Below are positions 10,510 to 21,172 of a DNA stretch of 64,000 nucleotides, one piece after another; the stretch's first letter is position 1, and each line of letters begins with the position of its first letter. This DNA is from Chlorops oryzae (lineage: Eukaryota; Arthropoda; Insecta; Diptera; Chloropidae), in assembly GCA_020466095.1 (NCBI GenBank), contig CM035808.1:81508779-81572778 (forward strand), in the 5' to 3' direction. The position numbers and the translations under genes were made by a program. The notes below the pieces were generated by a model. It searched no databases, was not told the DNA's origin, and saw only the letters and a program-made list of their open reading frames with translations.

Positions 10510-11410
10510 ATAATTTTGAGTCTTATATAACAAGTACACACGGTTTTGGATCTGAGAATCTGACAGTTGTTTTTGACGTTATTAAGTTTGCTGAACTCAA
10601 ATATTCCAAGGGTTTTAAAGATTGGGTCAAGACTCGGAGATATGGACCAAAAACCGATATTTAGGACATTGACTTACTTAACAAGCTGAAACTTCGTTGT
10701 TCATCAACCGATTTTAATTTTTCTACGTCTATAGAAAGTCAACAGATGTGAATTCTCTTTTTCTTTTTCTCGAAAAAGTTGAAAAGCTTCGACTTTTTTT
10801 AACCGATTGTCAAGACCGATACGTCATTTTGTCGGAAATTAAATGCTTATTCTTAAATAATGCCAATGCAGAGGCCTTGTAGTGGAACAAAATTTTAATA
10901 AAATGGCTTCAAAGTTGAAAGATTTGAAAAAAGTTCAAACGAATTCACTTTGTCATCTGAAAAATTCCAATAAAGTAATTAAGTTTCAGCACTAATCAAA
11001 TAATATATAGATGTCTCACGCCGAACAAATATTTGGTCGCTAGCGATTTTGAGCTCTAGCTCCCAGCGAAAGAAATCTAGAAATCGGAAAAAATCGGGTT
11101 TTTTACTTTTGCATTCGCAAAGCAACAGAAATGCTTGAGTATGAAACTGAATTCGAAAGAGTTCTGAACTATGTCCCTTTTGCCCATTTATTTTTATTTG
11201 TTGTTGTTTTTGTTGCGACGTTATACATATGTATGTATTTGTGTATGAATCTGTTCATGCTAGAATCCAAAAACTTGAAAATTTTATTTTGGGCTTCATG
11301 CGTATATGAGAAATTTCGAAGTTGCCCTGCAGTAAATGTCCTCGTCACCAGGTACTAGTTACCAACTGTACCCGTGCCATTATATTCTCCTCTTGATATT
11401 TTGTAAATTT
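10510..11410 (+). repeat. Left arm of a long inverted repeat (partner 11605-12320)
   Basis: Reverse complements of this arm lie at 11605-12320. The inner part is nearly identical: in about 100 bp from ACGTTATACATATGTATGTA only two differences were counted. The outer part, around GAGATATGGACCAAAA and GGATCTGAGAA, is clearly related but more diverged. The left arm has about 250 extra bases (10740-10990) that the right lacks. The loop is about 200 bp. A third diverged copy of part of the arm is at 56955-57130. Confidence 0.7.
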
Positions 11411-11604
11411 TTTAAAAGAACAAAGTGTTCTACACTTAAAGATAAGAAAACAATTTACGTGACTTTTAAAAATTCCTGCAATTTGGACTTCGAAACCTTT
11501 TTTATAATTGTTGGCGTAAAAATTTTTTTCAAAGCCGTTAGTTTTTTATATATTAACTACTTAAAACTAACAGTAAAAAAAAATTGATGCTGTCGCATAT
11601 ACAT

Positions 11605-12320
11605 TCGTTCCTACAAAATATCAAGAGGAGAATTTAGTCGTACGGGTACAGTTGGTTACTAGTACCTGGTGACGAGGACACTTACTGCAGGGCAAGTTCA
11701 CAATTTCTCATATACACATGAAGCCCAAAATAAAATTTTCAAGTTTTTGGATTCTAGCATGAACAGATTCATACAAAAATACATACATATGTATAACGTC
11801 GCAACAAAAACAACAAAAAATAAAAATAAATAGGCAAAAAGACATAGCTCAGCACTGTTTCGAACATACAATACGTTTCGAATTCAGTTTCATACTGAAT
11901 CATTTCTGTTGCTTCGCGAATGCAAAAGAAAAAAACCCGAATTTTTCCGATTGCTAGATTTCTTTTGCTGGGAGCTAGTGCTCAGTATCGCTAGCAAACA
12001 AATTTTGTTCGGCGTGAAACATCTATATATTATTTGATTAGTGGTTTCAGCAAGCTGTTTACATTTTTGGAAAGAGCATTCTTTTGACTTTTTATAGACG
12101 GAAAAAATTATAATTATTTGATAAACAACGAAGTTTCAGCTTGCTTAGTGAGTCAGTGTCCTAAATAACGGGTTTTGGTCCATATCTCTGAATCTAGAGC
12201 CAATGTTAAAAAATCATTGAAATGTTTGAGTTCAGTACCGTAAATACCGTCAAAACCAATTGCCAGTTTCTCAGATCCAAAAGTTCAATGCCATTTGTTC
12301 ACTAGTGTAATTGTTACGTA
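11605..12320 (-). repeat. Right arm of the long inverted repeat (partner 10510-11410)
   Basis: Mirrors the left arm from CAAGAGGAGAATTTAGTCGT inward. This arm, but not the left one, is contained in the tandemly duplicated unit and recurs almost unchanged at about 22232-22947. Confidence 0.7.
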
Positions 12321-12888
12321 GTAGTCAGACATTCAAATATTAGTATGAACCCGGCAAACAGTATAAGCGTACACTTAATAGAAATTTTCAATAATATAGG
12401 CATGAGTCAACAAGTTCACTTTTAAACAAGGATAGCAGAAAAAAACACAAACTAACTGATCCCCAAATCTCAAAATACCAAATCAAGTGCTACAGACTTG
12501 AAGAAAACAAAATTTCTGAACACGAAACCATGGAAAATAGATTATAATCTAACGCTGAATACAATATGATATCCACTGAACGTTTTATCTTTCGGGAAAA
12601 CAATACTCATTGTAACTTCATAAACATACAAAGAACTGAAAATTTTGCGGGATTAAATCAATAAAATCTTGAAGATTTCTCCAAAATACCCTGCTACAAG
12701 CTGTAAGAATGATTCGCCTTTAAAAAACAGTGACGGTGTATAACAAAAAAAATTGTGTTATCGTGAGCTCGTAGATTTAAAAAGATGAAAAGAAAACTTA
12801 TTTAAATCACGCCATCTGAGTGGAGAGTGGGCTCACTACAAAGAGACCGACAAAATTTAAAATAAGATGATTAAAATTTTAAAGTCCC

Positions 12889-13671
12889 AATATCATAAAA
12901 ATAATATTTGTTAGTGTTAGTTGGCATAATTATATAAAAATGTGGAGGAGCCTTAAAGAAGCTATTACCCTGAAACAACAATATCATACTAACCAGCAAA
13001 TTGAAGTAAATAATGTAATATATGATAAATACTGTGGTTTGCTAATGCTTAAAATAAATTTTTTGTATATAGTATAACCCAAATCTGTGATAATATTGAA
13101 ATAGTACAATACGGACCAATTACTTTTGATAAATCCGTAGTTTTTAAGTTTGTTCCTACTTCTATTAACACGACAAATTATGTAGTTCAGAATCTTCGAA
13201 GTAAGAGAGGGGACAGAAAGCTGCTCTCCGAAGGTGTATCTAAAGCCAAGTGTCGACTAAAGGGTTTTTGAGGTAGAGAGTAGAGTGTAGTGTGTAGAGA
13301 CTTTACGTATGTTGTATACACTGTAGACCGTTTCTTCAATTCCACAGCTCTACGCAGAGCTACCGCAGAAATATTCAGGGTAGAGCTCTACTATGTGCTC
13401 TACAGCCTGTATAAACTGTAGAGGATTTTTTCTCTACTATAGAATTGTGAAGTAGAGCACAATCGTATAGCTCGGCTATAAATTTCGAGACTTTCCAAAA
13501 TTGCAAAAATTAAAAGAAAATTTTTGAAATCCATTCCGTTAAAATGAGTCGTCGCCAAAAGCGAGCTTCTGCTGCCCTCTTTCTTTTGACTCAACAAAAA
13601 CTAGGAACCAAAAGAAAAATTTGGGAGCGTAACTGGATCGTTAAAGCTTTGGCTGAAAAAAAATTGAGATA
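12889..13671. other. Segment present only in unit 1 of the duplication
   Basis: Unit 2 has a 13-base bridge where unit 1 has about 780 bp, so this is an insertion in unit 1 or a deletion in unit 2. It contains GCCAAGTGTCGACTAAAG (13245-13262), whose reverse complement occurs at 42501-42522. After that it has many GTAGAG/CTCTAC motifs (13270-13460), as does the sequence next to the second site. This suggests two copies of one unknown repeat. No coding domain was recognised. Confidence 0.45.
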
Positions 13672-14012
13672 TCGCTATAACTATGGTAATTTTTATTTTA
13701 TTTTATTTTGACCATGACTACCATTCGCGAAATTTGCAAAAATTTTGTTTTCAATTTTTTGAATTCAGCATTTCGCAGCTAGATATAATGTCCTCTCGCG
13801 GTTAATATTTTACCATGGCATTCGCGCAAATTTTGTGCTTAATAATAATTTCGAGTTGGAGAAGCTAAATCGAAGTACAGATAAGGTATAACTAGATATC
13901 CAAACTAAAACAAACAAAACTACAGGAATATTTGTTAGGGTAAAAATTTAACATATTTTAAGCTGAGGAAAAGGTATGTGTGCAATCGGTAAAGCCGATG
14001 TAAACTTCTTTG
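13672..14012 (-). mobile_element. INE-1-like fragment (duplicated at 23532-23874)
   Basis: Reversed relative of the element at 7545. It has one tandem-array unit (GACCATGACTACCATTCGCG, then CATTTCGCAGCTAGATATAA) and ends in the palindrome-bearing terminus GCAATCGGTAAAGCCGATG. The 3' half with the microsatellite is absent. The same fragment in unit 2 differs very little. Confidence 0.65.
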
Positions 14013-14721
14013 CTTGAAATGGTTGAACCTCTCATTAGATGTATTCCATAAATCGCTGTGCTTTGGGTATAAGCCAATCCATTGAAAAGTTTTTTCTTTT
14101 GTCCACAGCTTGGAGTCACATTTTCGTCGAGCTTTTCTTGAAGTTGTGCCATTTTTTCACAAAAGCGCTTTAAACCGAAGTAGGTTTAATTTGAATTTCA
14201 AATTCCTATCTGTACTTAAGATTTCAAAAAAAACTATCAAACATGTATAATAGAGTGTAGAATATTTCACGAAATCCACGAAAAAGTCAACTGCATAGGT
14301 CAAAAACAGAGGTGCCCAAAGTGTTAGCTCCAAGTGTGAATGAGCGTAAAAGAGAGCATTTTTTCACACGCATAGAAACTGTGAGCGGGAGATGAAAAAG
14401 TATAAAAGACGATCGAAATTAAAGCAAAATTTCACTTGTAATCGAGAAGCGAAGCGAACAACCGAAGCGAGCCAAAAAAACGAAGTCACGTCAATCTTTC
14501 AAATCAGTGCTATGATGAACTTCGCAGAGGGAAGACATGTGTTGCTCTGTTTTAATTTTTTAATGCTTTTTTCGTAAAATTTTTAGTTTTGACTCAGTTA
14601 GAGTGCGTTGAGAGTTTAGTATGCTATAGACTATCGGCGAGGTAGGACCTATGTCGCTCGATTTTTTCTTACTCTCTAGCATTTTTAATTTTATGTGTTT
14701 GTTGTATCACTACAGATACAT

Positions 14722-15061
14722 TGTTGGCGTTGTGAAATTGGCCTAGCAGACTTCTCGAGTAAAAGCTTGCAACACTTGTTGATTTCGGACTTTCGTTTAT
14801 TTTCAAATAATACTGTTGACAATGCTGTACTCTAAAAACTTAAATAGGAAAATAAAGAATATTTAAATAGTTATTCTTGCGAATTAGGAAATACATACTT
14901 TTGGTCCGCTAGCCTCTTCTTTGTTCAAATTAAGAAATACAAGTAGTAGTGACATAAAATATAAAGTAAAATAAGAAAAAACAGGTACTCGTACCCAAGC
15001 TACTGACTACTTATTTTTAACATGGCTGTGTTTACACTATGATCTGGCTGTGCTGTCAACA
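14722..15061 (-). repeat. BEL/Pao 3' LTR
   Basis: 340 bp, TG to CA bounded, apparently identical to 20833-21172. It is the 3' LTR because the coding strand is minus and the polypurine tract abuts 15062. Confidence 0.95.
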
Positions 15062-15096
15062 TTCCACCCCCCGGTATTGCGCTCTTGTCGTAATAC

Positions 15097-18000
15097 CTAA
15101 TCATCTTCCTTAGTGCAGCCTGATCCGGTGTCTATATCCAGGACTGCAATTTTGTTAGCTGGACGATGGTATATGCCATTTACAGTACGTACAGTCGCGC
15201 TTCTTACTTGGCCATCCTTCGCCTGTTTAGCGTCGATGACAACGCCTTTTGGCCATTGGTGACGCGGGAGATTAGGATCGACAATTATTACGATATTTCC
15301 CTTCTCGATTGGTTTGACCTTTCCAAACCATTTTGTTCTTCTTGTCATCTGAGGTAAAACTTCGGTTAGCCAACGCTTCCAGAACCGGTCAGCCAAAAAT
15401 TGTACATGCTTCCACGTAGTTCTCACGTACTGATCGCTGTCATCGAACTTACCCACCGGCTTATGTCCGCTCGATTCACCAAGTAGCAGGTGGTTAGGAG
15501 TCAACGCTTCATGTTCCGCTGTTTCTAGCGACACATAAGTCAGTGGTCGGCTATTTATAATGCCTTCAACTTCACGAAAAAGGCTTACGAGTTTCTCATC
15601 ATTTAGCTTGGTGTCAGGTCTTACAATGTGATAGAGCGTTTCCTTAATAGAGCGCACCATGCGCTCCCAAGCTCCGCCCATATGTGGGCTAGCCGGCGGA
15701 AGAAACTTCCACTTGAAGTGCGGTTCTATAAAAGTCTTCTCCAGTTCACCAAAGTCAATATTGTTATATGCTGCCTTTAGCTCCTTTTCAGTCGCACGAA
15801 GGTTGGTACCGTTATCACTATAGATGCATAAAGGTTGTCCCCGAAGATTTATAAAATTGCGAATGGCCATTATGCATGAGCTGGTCGACAAGCTGTATGC
15901 CACCTCCAGGTGTACGGCTCTGCACGAAAGGCAAGTCATAACAACTCCGTAACGTTTCTCTTGACGCCTGCCCACCGTCACCAGAAGGGGTCCAAAAAAA
16001 TCAATCCCAACATATGAAAACGGTCTGGTGAACGGGGAGATACGTTCCACAGGTAGCGATGCCATTTCAGGTGGGTTCGGTTTCGCAGATCGCAGCTGGC
16101 AAGCGGAACAGTTGTTTCGTACGTTTCGAAGCAGTACACGTAGTCCAGGGATGTAGTATTGCTTGAATACTTCGTTAATGACAGTTTCGTGGAAAATATG
16201 CTTATATTTTCGATGATAAAAATCCACAATCAACTTCGTTATTGCATGATTCCTGGGCAAAATAATTGGATTCTTGGCGCAATCGTCAATTACAGTGCTC
16301 TTTTCAAGACGACTTCTCATTCTGACAACCGAGTCTTTATCTATAAATGGGCTCAGCTTTCGTAGGACGCTAGACTTGGGTAGAACGACGAACGGGTCGC
16401 GCGCAAGGGTACGAATTTCCATGGAGAACACCTCCTTTTGGGCTTTGATATACAAAAATTTGTAGCTCCATGCTATATCTTCCGGTCCAAGATGAGTTGC
16501 GGAGTCAGCATTAGATAAGAACACTTCATTGCTTCGGCGCGATTTCGCAGTTTCTTTTAGTCTTCGAACGTATTTGTATACATAGGCCATACATCGCACC
16601 AATCGTTCCCATCTAGAAAATCTCGAAATATCTACTATCCCAGTGGATTCATCTGTATGCACCGCAATATCTTCAATTTCCTCGGCGCCTATTCCTTCTG
16701 ATTCTCTCATTAACAGTGTCTTCTCTTGCCGCCCGATATAAGGTTTGGTCATGAATGCGGGTCCTTGAAACCACCGCGAATTTGGATCAAAATTAGGGCT
16801 GTTCCATTTGGTAGCTAGGTCAGCCACGTTCTCTTTTGAAGAAACGTAACACCATTCCTCTGCGCGAGATGATTCTTGTAGCTCCGCAATCCTCAGCGCA
16901 ACAAATTGCTTAAATCGCCTAGGATCCATATGTAACCAATTCAATACAGTTCTGGAATCAGTCCAAAATGTCTTTGACGCTGTCTTTATATTATGCGCCT
17001 TGAGAATATTTTCCGCATATCGAACACCCAGTACCGCCGCCATCAGTTCCATTCTGGGGATAGATATGGGACGTAGCGGAGCCACTTTTGATTTTGAGCC
17101 GATTAATGAAACCTCAATTGAATGTTCTGCAACAGTACGGAAATAAGCTACGGCTGCATATGCGCGCTCGCTCGCATCTACAAATACATGTAATTCAACA
17201 GTGCTCTCGTTAGGTTTTGAGCGACTAAAGTAGCATCGATTTATCTTCACGTTTTCCACAAACTTAAGGTGATGCAGCCAACAGTTCCAAGTATCCACCA
17301 GCTCTTCCGGAATCACGTCATCCCAGTCAATACCACTTCGCCATATGTCCTGAAGCAGTATTTTCACGTTGATGGTAAAAAACATCACCAGGCCGAGTGG
17401 ATCAAAGAACGACATTAATAGTTTCAGTACTTGTCGTTTCGTTGGAATGATCTTTCCCGTTAAGATTTCCTGAGCCGCCTTAGTACTTCGCAAGTTAAAG
17501 GTAAAGACGTCATCAGCTGTAATCCACCACAACCCAAGAATTTTCTCACACTCCATTGACATATCGTTGGACTTGGCAGCTTTGCAAAATATCTTCGATG
17601 TACCGCTTTCACTTAGCACGGTTGAAACCTCTTCCGAATTTGATAGCCAGTTTCTTATGTGGAAATTTGCACGCGCATGAATGGCCTTTACTTGTTTTGC
17701 CAACTCTATACACTGCTCTTCAGTATCCACACTGTCCATCATATCGTCAACATAGTGAAATTTAATAATGGACTGTACTGCGCGAGGAAACTCTTTCTCA
17801 AACTCCATGGCATTGGTGTTCTTTACGTATTGTGCTATGGATGGCGAGCAGCTGGCGCCGAAACTCATCACTTGCAACACAAAGACATCAGGCGGCCGGG
17901 ACTGGTCACAATCTCGCCACATAAATCGCTGCGCTTGCTGATCGTCCGGATGGATGTGCACACGGTGAAACATCTCCGCTATATCACCACAAATTCCTAT

Positions 18001-20661
18001 TTTGCCAATACGGAAATTATATAGTACTTCTAATAACAGGGGCACCAAATCTGGTCCCTTTTCTAGGTAGTCGTTCAGTGAAACACCTTGTTCCTTCGCA
18101 GCTGCATCCCAAACAATACGTATCTTCTTGGGTTTATTCGGGTTTTGCACAACGAATATGGGTAAATACCACAGACGCTTATCATTTTGTGACATTTCCT
18201 CCTGAGTAAGTTTTCTTATATAATTCTTTTCCTGCATCTCGGTAATACGCTGTGATACCTGATCCTTCAGATCGGCGTTTTGTAACAACTTTCGTTCAAA
18301 GCACTCTAATCTTCTGAATGCCATGCGCTCATTCTTAGGAAGTTGGATGTTCAAATCCTTCCATAGCAATTTTGCAGTAAAATGATCACCTTCTCTGGTA
18401 ATATTATTCTCCAGAATCTTTAACTCATGTTGGTTAATGTCACGTTTCTTTGCTATGCCTTCATCATCCAATTTGAAGCTTTCCAGAACTAGCTTGTGCA
18501 GCGCAGAATCACACTCGCACACATGAAGATGTATCATCGCGTATGTGGGTGCATCGATTACTGCAGTCAATTTTCCGTACGCTGTCCAACCCAAACGAGT
18601 CTTTACTGCTGTCGGCTCATTCAATGCACCTTCTCTAAATTTTAGCGCCATTGAGGCGTTCTTATTGTCGATGCCGATGATCATCTGAGGAACAACGTCC
18701 ACATAGTCAGGTAATGGCAAACCCTTGAGATAAGGATATCTTTCACATATTTCGTTTTTTACCATCGTCTGCTTTGGTAAATCAAGCCGTTTTACCGAAC
18801 GCACGTTCCTCAATAGGACCTTATTAGTAGATCCATGTGGAGATACTCTGATATCAGTTTTAAAGGACTGCTGTTCTTTGCGGATTGTACCATCCGTCCA
18901 ACGAAGACATAAATCTGATGCACATCCAGATATATTTAGCTCATTTAATACCTGTTCTTCAATTAGAGTTGGACCTGAGCCGTCGTCTAAAAAGGCATAT
19001 ATTTTCATTCTTTTCTGGTTGCCATATACTGTTATCGGGACTATTTTGAATAGTACATCTGATGTTTTTACCGCATGAAACCCAACAGTTTCGGCAGATT
19101 TTGATTCGGCAGATTCGCCTTCCTTGTGTAGAATCCAATGGTGTTTTTTCGTGCAGCCATTTATTCCACACTCTCTTCGGTTACGACAGAATTTTTTATC
19201 GTGTTTCATCAGACAGGATCGACACAAGTCCTTTTCTTTAATCGCCTTCCACTTGGCGTCATAATCCATAGCCTTCAGCTCTACACAATTAACCGCTTTA
19301 TGTTCATTGTTGCAAATGTAACATTTTACGCTTTCTTTTTTCGTTGAGTCTTCGGCATTCTCTTGCTGGAAACCTACGCGCTGTGGCTTTCGTTTGTCAT
19401 TATTTTCCACATCTATTATTCCGATCGTTACGCTGCTTGCCACCTCTGCGAGTTTGTATAACCAATTGCTGAACTCGGATAGGTCTGGGCATGCAACCGA
19501 ACATTTATGTTTACCCCAGTCTAACTTCAATTGTGCGGGTAACTTTTCAGTTAATTCGCTGATAAGCATTGGATTCATCATATGCTCCTGCAAGTTGGAT
19601 GCCTGTATGGTGGCTACGAGGCCTCTCACCTCTAGCGCATAAGTAACGAGTGTGTCCAAACGATTGGAATTCACATTTGGCGACGCTCTAATTTTCGATA
19701 TTAACTTAAAGAGCACCTGTTCTGGTCGACCAAATGCCATTTTTAAGGTATTTATTATCTCTGGTACCAACTCTGGAATCAATAGCCGATTTCCCACATA
19801 CTCCCTAGCTTTTCCCTTAAGGGCACGTTGAAGTCTCAAAAGGTTCTCGTCGTTTGAGAAACCACATAGTCTGGTCGAATTTTCATAGCTGCTTATAAAG
19901 AGCGGCCACTCTTCCGCACTGCCACTGAAAGGTGGCAGCTCTTTCGGGACCACCTGTCGTGCATTTAGTTGCCGTTGAGTAAGTTCATACAACGCAGAAT
20001 TCTCAATGTTTAATTGCGTACGATTTTGCGCCGGAAAATATGATGTGTGTTGAGCCCTCATCGGCTGCTCCATGGCTACTGGAACACTATCGTTCCCCAC
20101 TGAATCGTTGCATCCCAGATCATCATCAGAATCCGCACCATTACGCGCGCCCGTCTCCTCTACCCGTTCAACTGCATCAGGTCTCATTCCTGTTGAACCG
20201 TACATTTTCAGTAGTGCATATTTCCTGTTTAAAAATTGCATTTTTAATTTTTCTTCTTCTTCAAGTTTCAACAGTTCAATATCTATGGAACGCATAGCGC
20301 CGTTACCTACAACCTTTTTGTTGGCGCTGATTACCTCATTTATTTCTTCAAAAGACTCGTTTTTATCAGAATTAATTGTAGCTTGCATTGGTGTTTTAAA
20401 TTCTTTATAATGATCTATCTTACCACCCACTGCACCGTCACAACCTGAGCACATCCAATTTTTAACAATTTGATTTGCTTTTATTATGCACTCTGTGTGC
20501 GCATGTTGATCGCAGACATCACACGACGTAGTTTCCCCTTCTTTCTCTATTTTGCAAATACTGCAATAACGCGCTGCGATAAATTCGCCTGCTCCGCTTC
20601 GAGTTTTAACCATTTTTACTTCACCTTTATCAGCTTGATTTGTTTCGTCCGTACAGATCAT
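15097..20661 (-). CDS. BEL/Pao gag-pol polyprotein, intact (1,854 aa)
   Basis: Single frame from ATG at 20661; a second in-frame Met is at residue 17. Domains in order: a PHD-like zinc finger (about 32-75, CSICK...CDVC...HTEC...CSGC); a gag core of DUF1759 type (about 240-420, starting LPPFSGSAEEWPLF); a Cys/His cluster (about 450-520); an aspartic protease of DUF1758 type with FLDDGSGPTLI (about 560); reverse transcriptase (about 840-1060) with catalytic YVDDMMDS near 970; RNase H with FVDASERAYAAVA; an integrase H/C zinc region, then D-D-E residues in VGIDFFGP, YSDNGTN (about 1613) and GGAWERMV; and a DUF5641 C-terminus (WKRWLTEVLPQ). The length and order are full for the family and no catalytic residue is missing by eye. 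Gag and pol are fused without a frameshift. Confidence 0.95.
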   Translation of the reverse strand: MICTDETNQADKGEVKMVKTRSGAGEFIAARYCSICKIEKEGETTSCDVCDQHAHTECIIKANQIVKNWMCSGCDGAVGGKIDHYKEFKTPMQATINSDKNESFEEINEVISANKKVVGNGAMRSIDIELLKLEEEEKLKMQFLNRKYALLKMYGSTGMRPDAVERVEETGARNGADSDDDLGCNDSVGNDSVPVAMEQPMRAQHTSYFPAQNRTQLNIENSALYELTQRQLNARQVVPKELPPFSGSAEEWPLFISSYENSTRLCGFSNDENLLRLQRALKGKAREYVGNRLLIPELVPEIINTLKMAFGRPEQVLFKLISKIRASPNVNSNRLDTLVTYALEVRGLVATIQASNLQEHMMNPMLISELTEKLPAQLKLDWGKHKCSVACPDLSEFSNWLYKLAEVASSVTIGIIDVENNDKRKPQRVGFQQENAEDSTKKESVKCYICNNEHKAVNCVELKAMDYDAKWKAIKEKDLCRSCLMKHDKKFCRNRRECGINGCTKKHHWILHKEGESAESKSAETVGFHAVKTSDVLFKIVPITVYGNQKRMKIYAFLDDGSGPTLIEEQVLNELNISGCASDLCLRWTDGTIRKEQQSFKTDIRVSPHGSTNKVLLRNVRSVKRLDLPKQTMVKNEICERYPYLKGLPLPDYVDVVPQMIIGIDNKNASMALKFREGALNEPTAVKTRLGWTAYGKLTAVIDAPTYAMIHLHVCECDSALHKLVLESFKLDDEGIAKKRDINQHELKILENNITREGDHFTAKLLWKDLNIQLPKNERMAFRRLECFERKLLQNADLKDQVSQRITEMQEKNYIRKLTQEEMSQNDKRLWYLPIFVVQNPNKPKKIRIVWDAAAKEQGVSLNDYLEKGPDLVPLLLEVLYNFRIGKIGICGDIAEMFHRVHIHPDDQQAQRFMWRDCDQSRPPDVFVLQVMSFGASCSPSIAQYVKNTNAMEFEKEFPRAVQSIIKFHYVDDMMDSVDTEEQCIELAKQVKAIHARANFHIRNWLSNSEEVSTVLSESGTSKIFCKAAKSNDMSMECEKILGLWWITADDVFTFNLRSTKAAQEILTGKIIPTKRQVLKLLMSFFDPLGLVMFFTINVKILLQDIWRSGIDWDDVIPEELVDTWNCWLHHLKFVENVKINRCYFSRSKPNESTVELHVFVDASERAYAAVAYFRTVAEHSIEVSLIGSKSKVAPLRPISIPRMELMAAVLGVRYAENILKAHNIKTASKTFWTDSRTVLNWLHMDPRRFKQFVALRIAELQESSRAEEWCYVSSKENVADLATKWNSPNFDPNSRWFQGPAFMTKPYIGRQEKTLLMRESEGIGAEEIEDIAVHTDESTGIVDISRFSRWERLVRCMAYVYKYVRRLKETAKSRRSNEVFLSNADSATHLGPEDIAWSYKFLYIKAQKEVFSMEIRTLARDPFVVLPKSSVLRKLSPFIDKDSVVRMRSRLEKSTVIDDCAKNPIILPRNHAITKLIVDFYHRKYKHIFHETVINEVFKQYYIPGLRVLLRNVRNNCSACQLRSAKPNPPEMASLPVERISPFTRPFSYVGIDFFGPLLVTVGRRQEKRYGVVMTCLSCRAVHLEVAYSLSTSSCIMAIRNFINLRGQPLCIYSDNGTNLRATEKELKAAYNNIDFGELEKTFIEPHFKWKFLPPASPHMGGAWERMVRSIKETLYHIVRPDTKLNDEKLVSLFREVEGIINSRPLTYVSLETAEHEALTPNHLLLGESSGHKPVGKFDDSDQYVRTTWKHVQFLADRFWKRWLTEVLPQMTRRTKWFGKVKPIEKGNIVIIVDPNLPRHQWPKGVVIDAKQAKDGQVRSATVRTVNGIYHRPANKIAVLDIDTGSGCTKEDD

Positions 20662-20832
20662 GACCGTTGATTCATCACACCTTTAATCGCGTTCCGCTTG
20701 CGATGTTCTTCACTCCGTCCTTCCTGCCGGCAAAAGTTGTTTTTTTCCTCTCTCAAAGATGGCTTCCCAAAATGGCGTCCGTAACGGTTTCGGCTTTTCT
20801 CGAAGCAAATGCCATACAAAATTTTTAGAGAA

Positions 20833-21172
20833 TGTTGGCGTTGTGAAATTGGCCTAGCAGACTTCTCGAGTAAAAGCTTGCAACACTTGTTGATTTCGGA
20901 CTTTCGTTTATTTTCAAATAATACTGTTGACAATGCTGTACTCTAAAAACTTAAATAGGAAAATAAAGAATATTTAAATAGTTATTCTTGCGAATTAGGA
21001 AATACATACTTTTGGTCCGCTAGCCTCTTCTTTGTTCAAATTAAGAAATACAAGTAGTAGTGACATAAAATATAAAGTAAAATAAGAAAAAACAGGTACT
21101 CGTACCCAAGCTACTGACTACTTATTTTTAACATGGCTGTGTTTACACTATGATCTGGCTGTGCTGTCAACA
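20833..21172 (-). repeat. BEL/Pao 5' LTR
   Basis: 340 bp, apparently identical to the 3' LTR. The leader between LTR and ORF (20662-20832) contains a TGGCATTTGCTTCGAG stretch that could be the primer binding site, though it lies some 18 bases inside rather than directly next to the LTR. Confidence 0.95.

Larger units (their letters stand above)
14722..21172 (-). mobile_element. Complete BEL/Pao LTR retrotransposon, 6,451 bp
   Basis: The 340-bp LTRs at 14722-15061 and 20833-21172 appear identical, start TGTTGGCG and end TGTCAACA. The target duplication TACAT lies at 14717-14721 and 21173-21177. One uninterrupted 1,854-codon gag-pol frame fills the inside, and a purine tract GGGGGGTGGAA sits just before the 3' LTR on the minus strand. 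The structure is that of a recent, possibly still mobile insertion. It sits inside a hAT MITE and has the same orientation as the host gene. Confidence 0.95.

Noticed and set aside
13958..14152. 64-codon minus-strand frame also present at 23820-24014
   Set aside because: Identical because of the tandem duplication, and half of it lies in an INE-1-like terminus; no domain.
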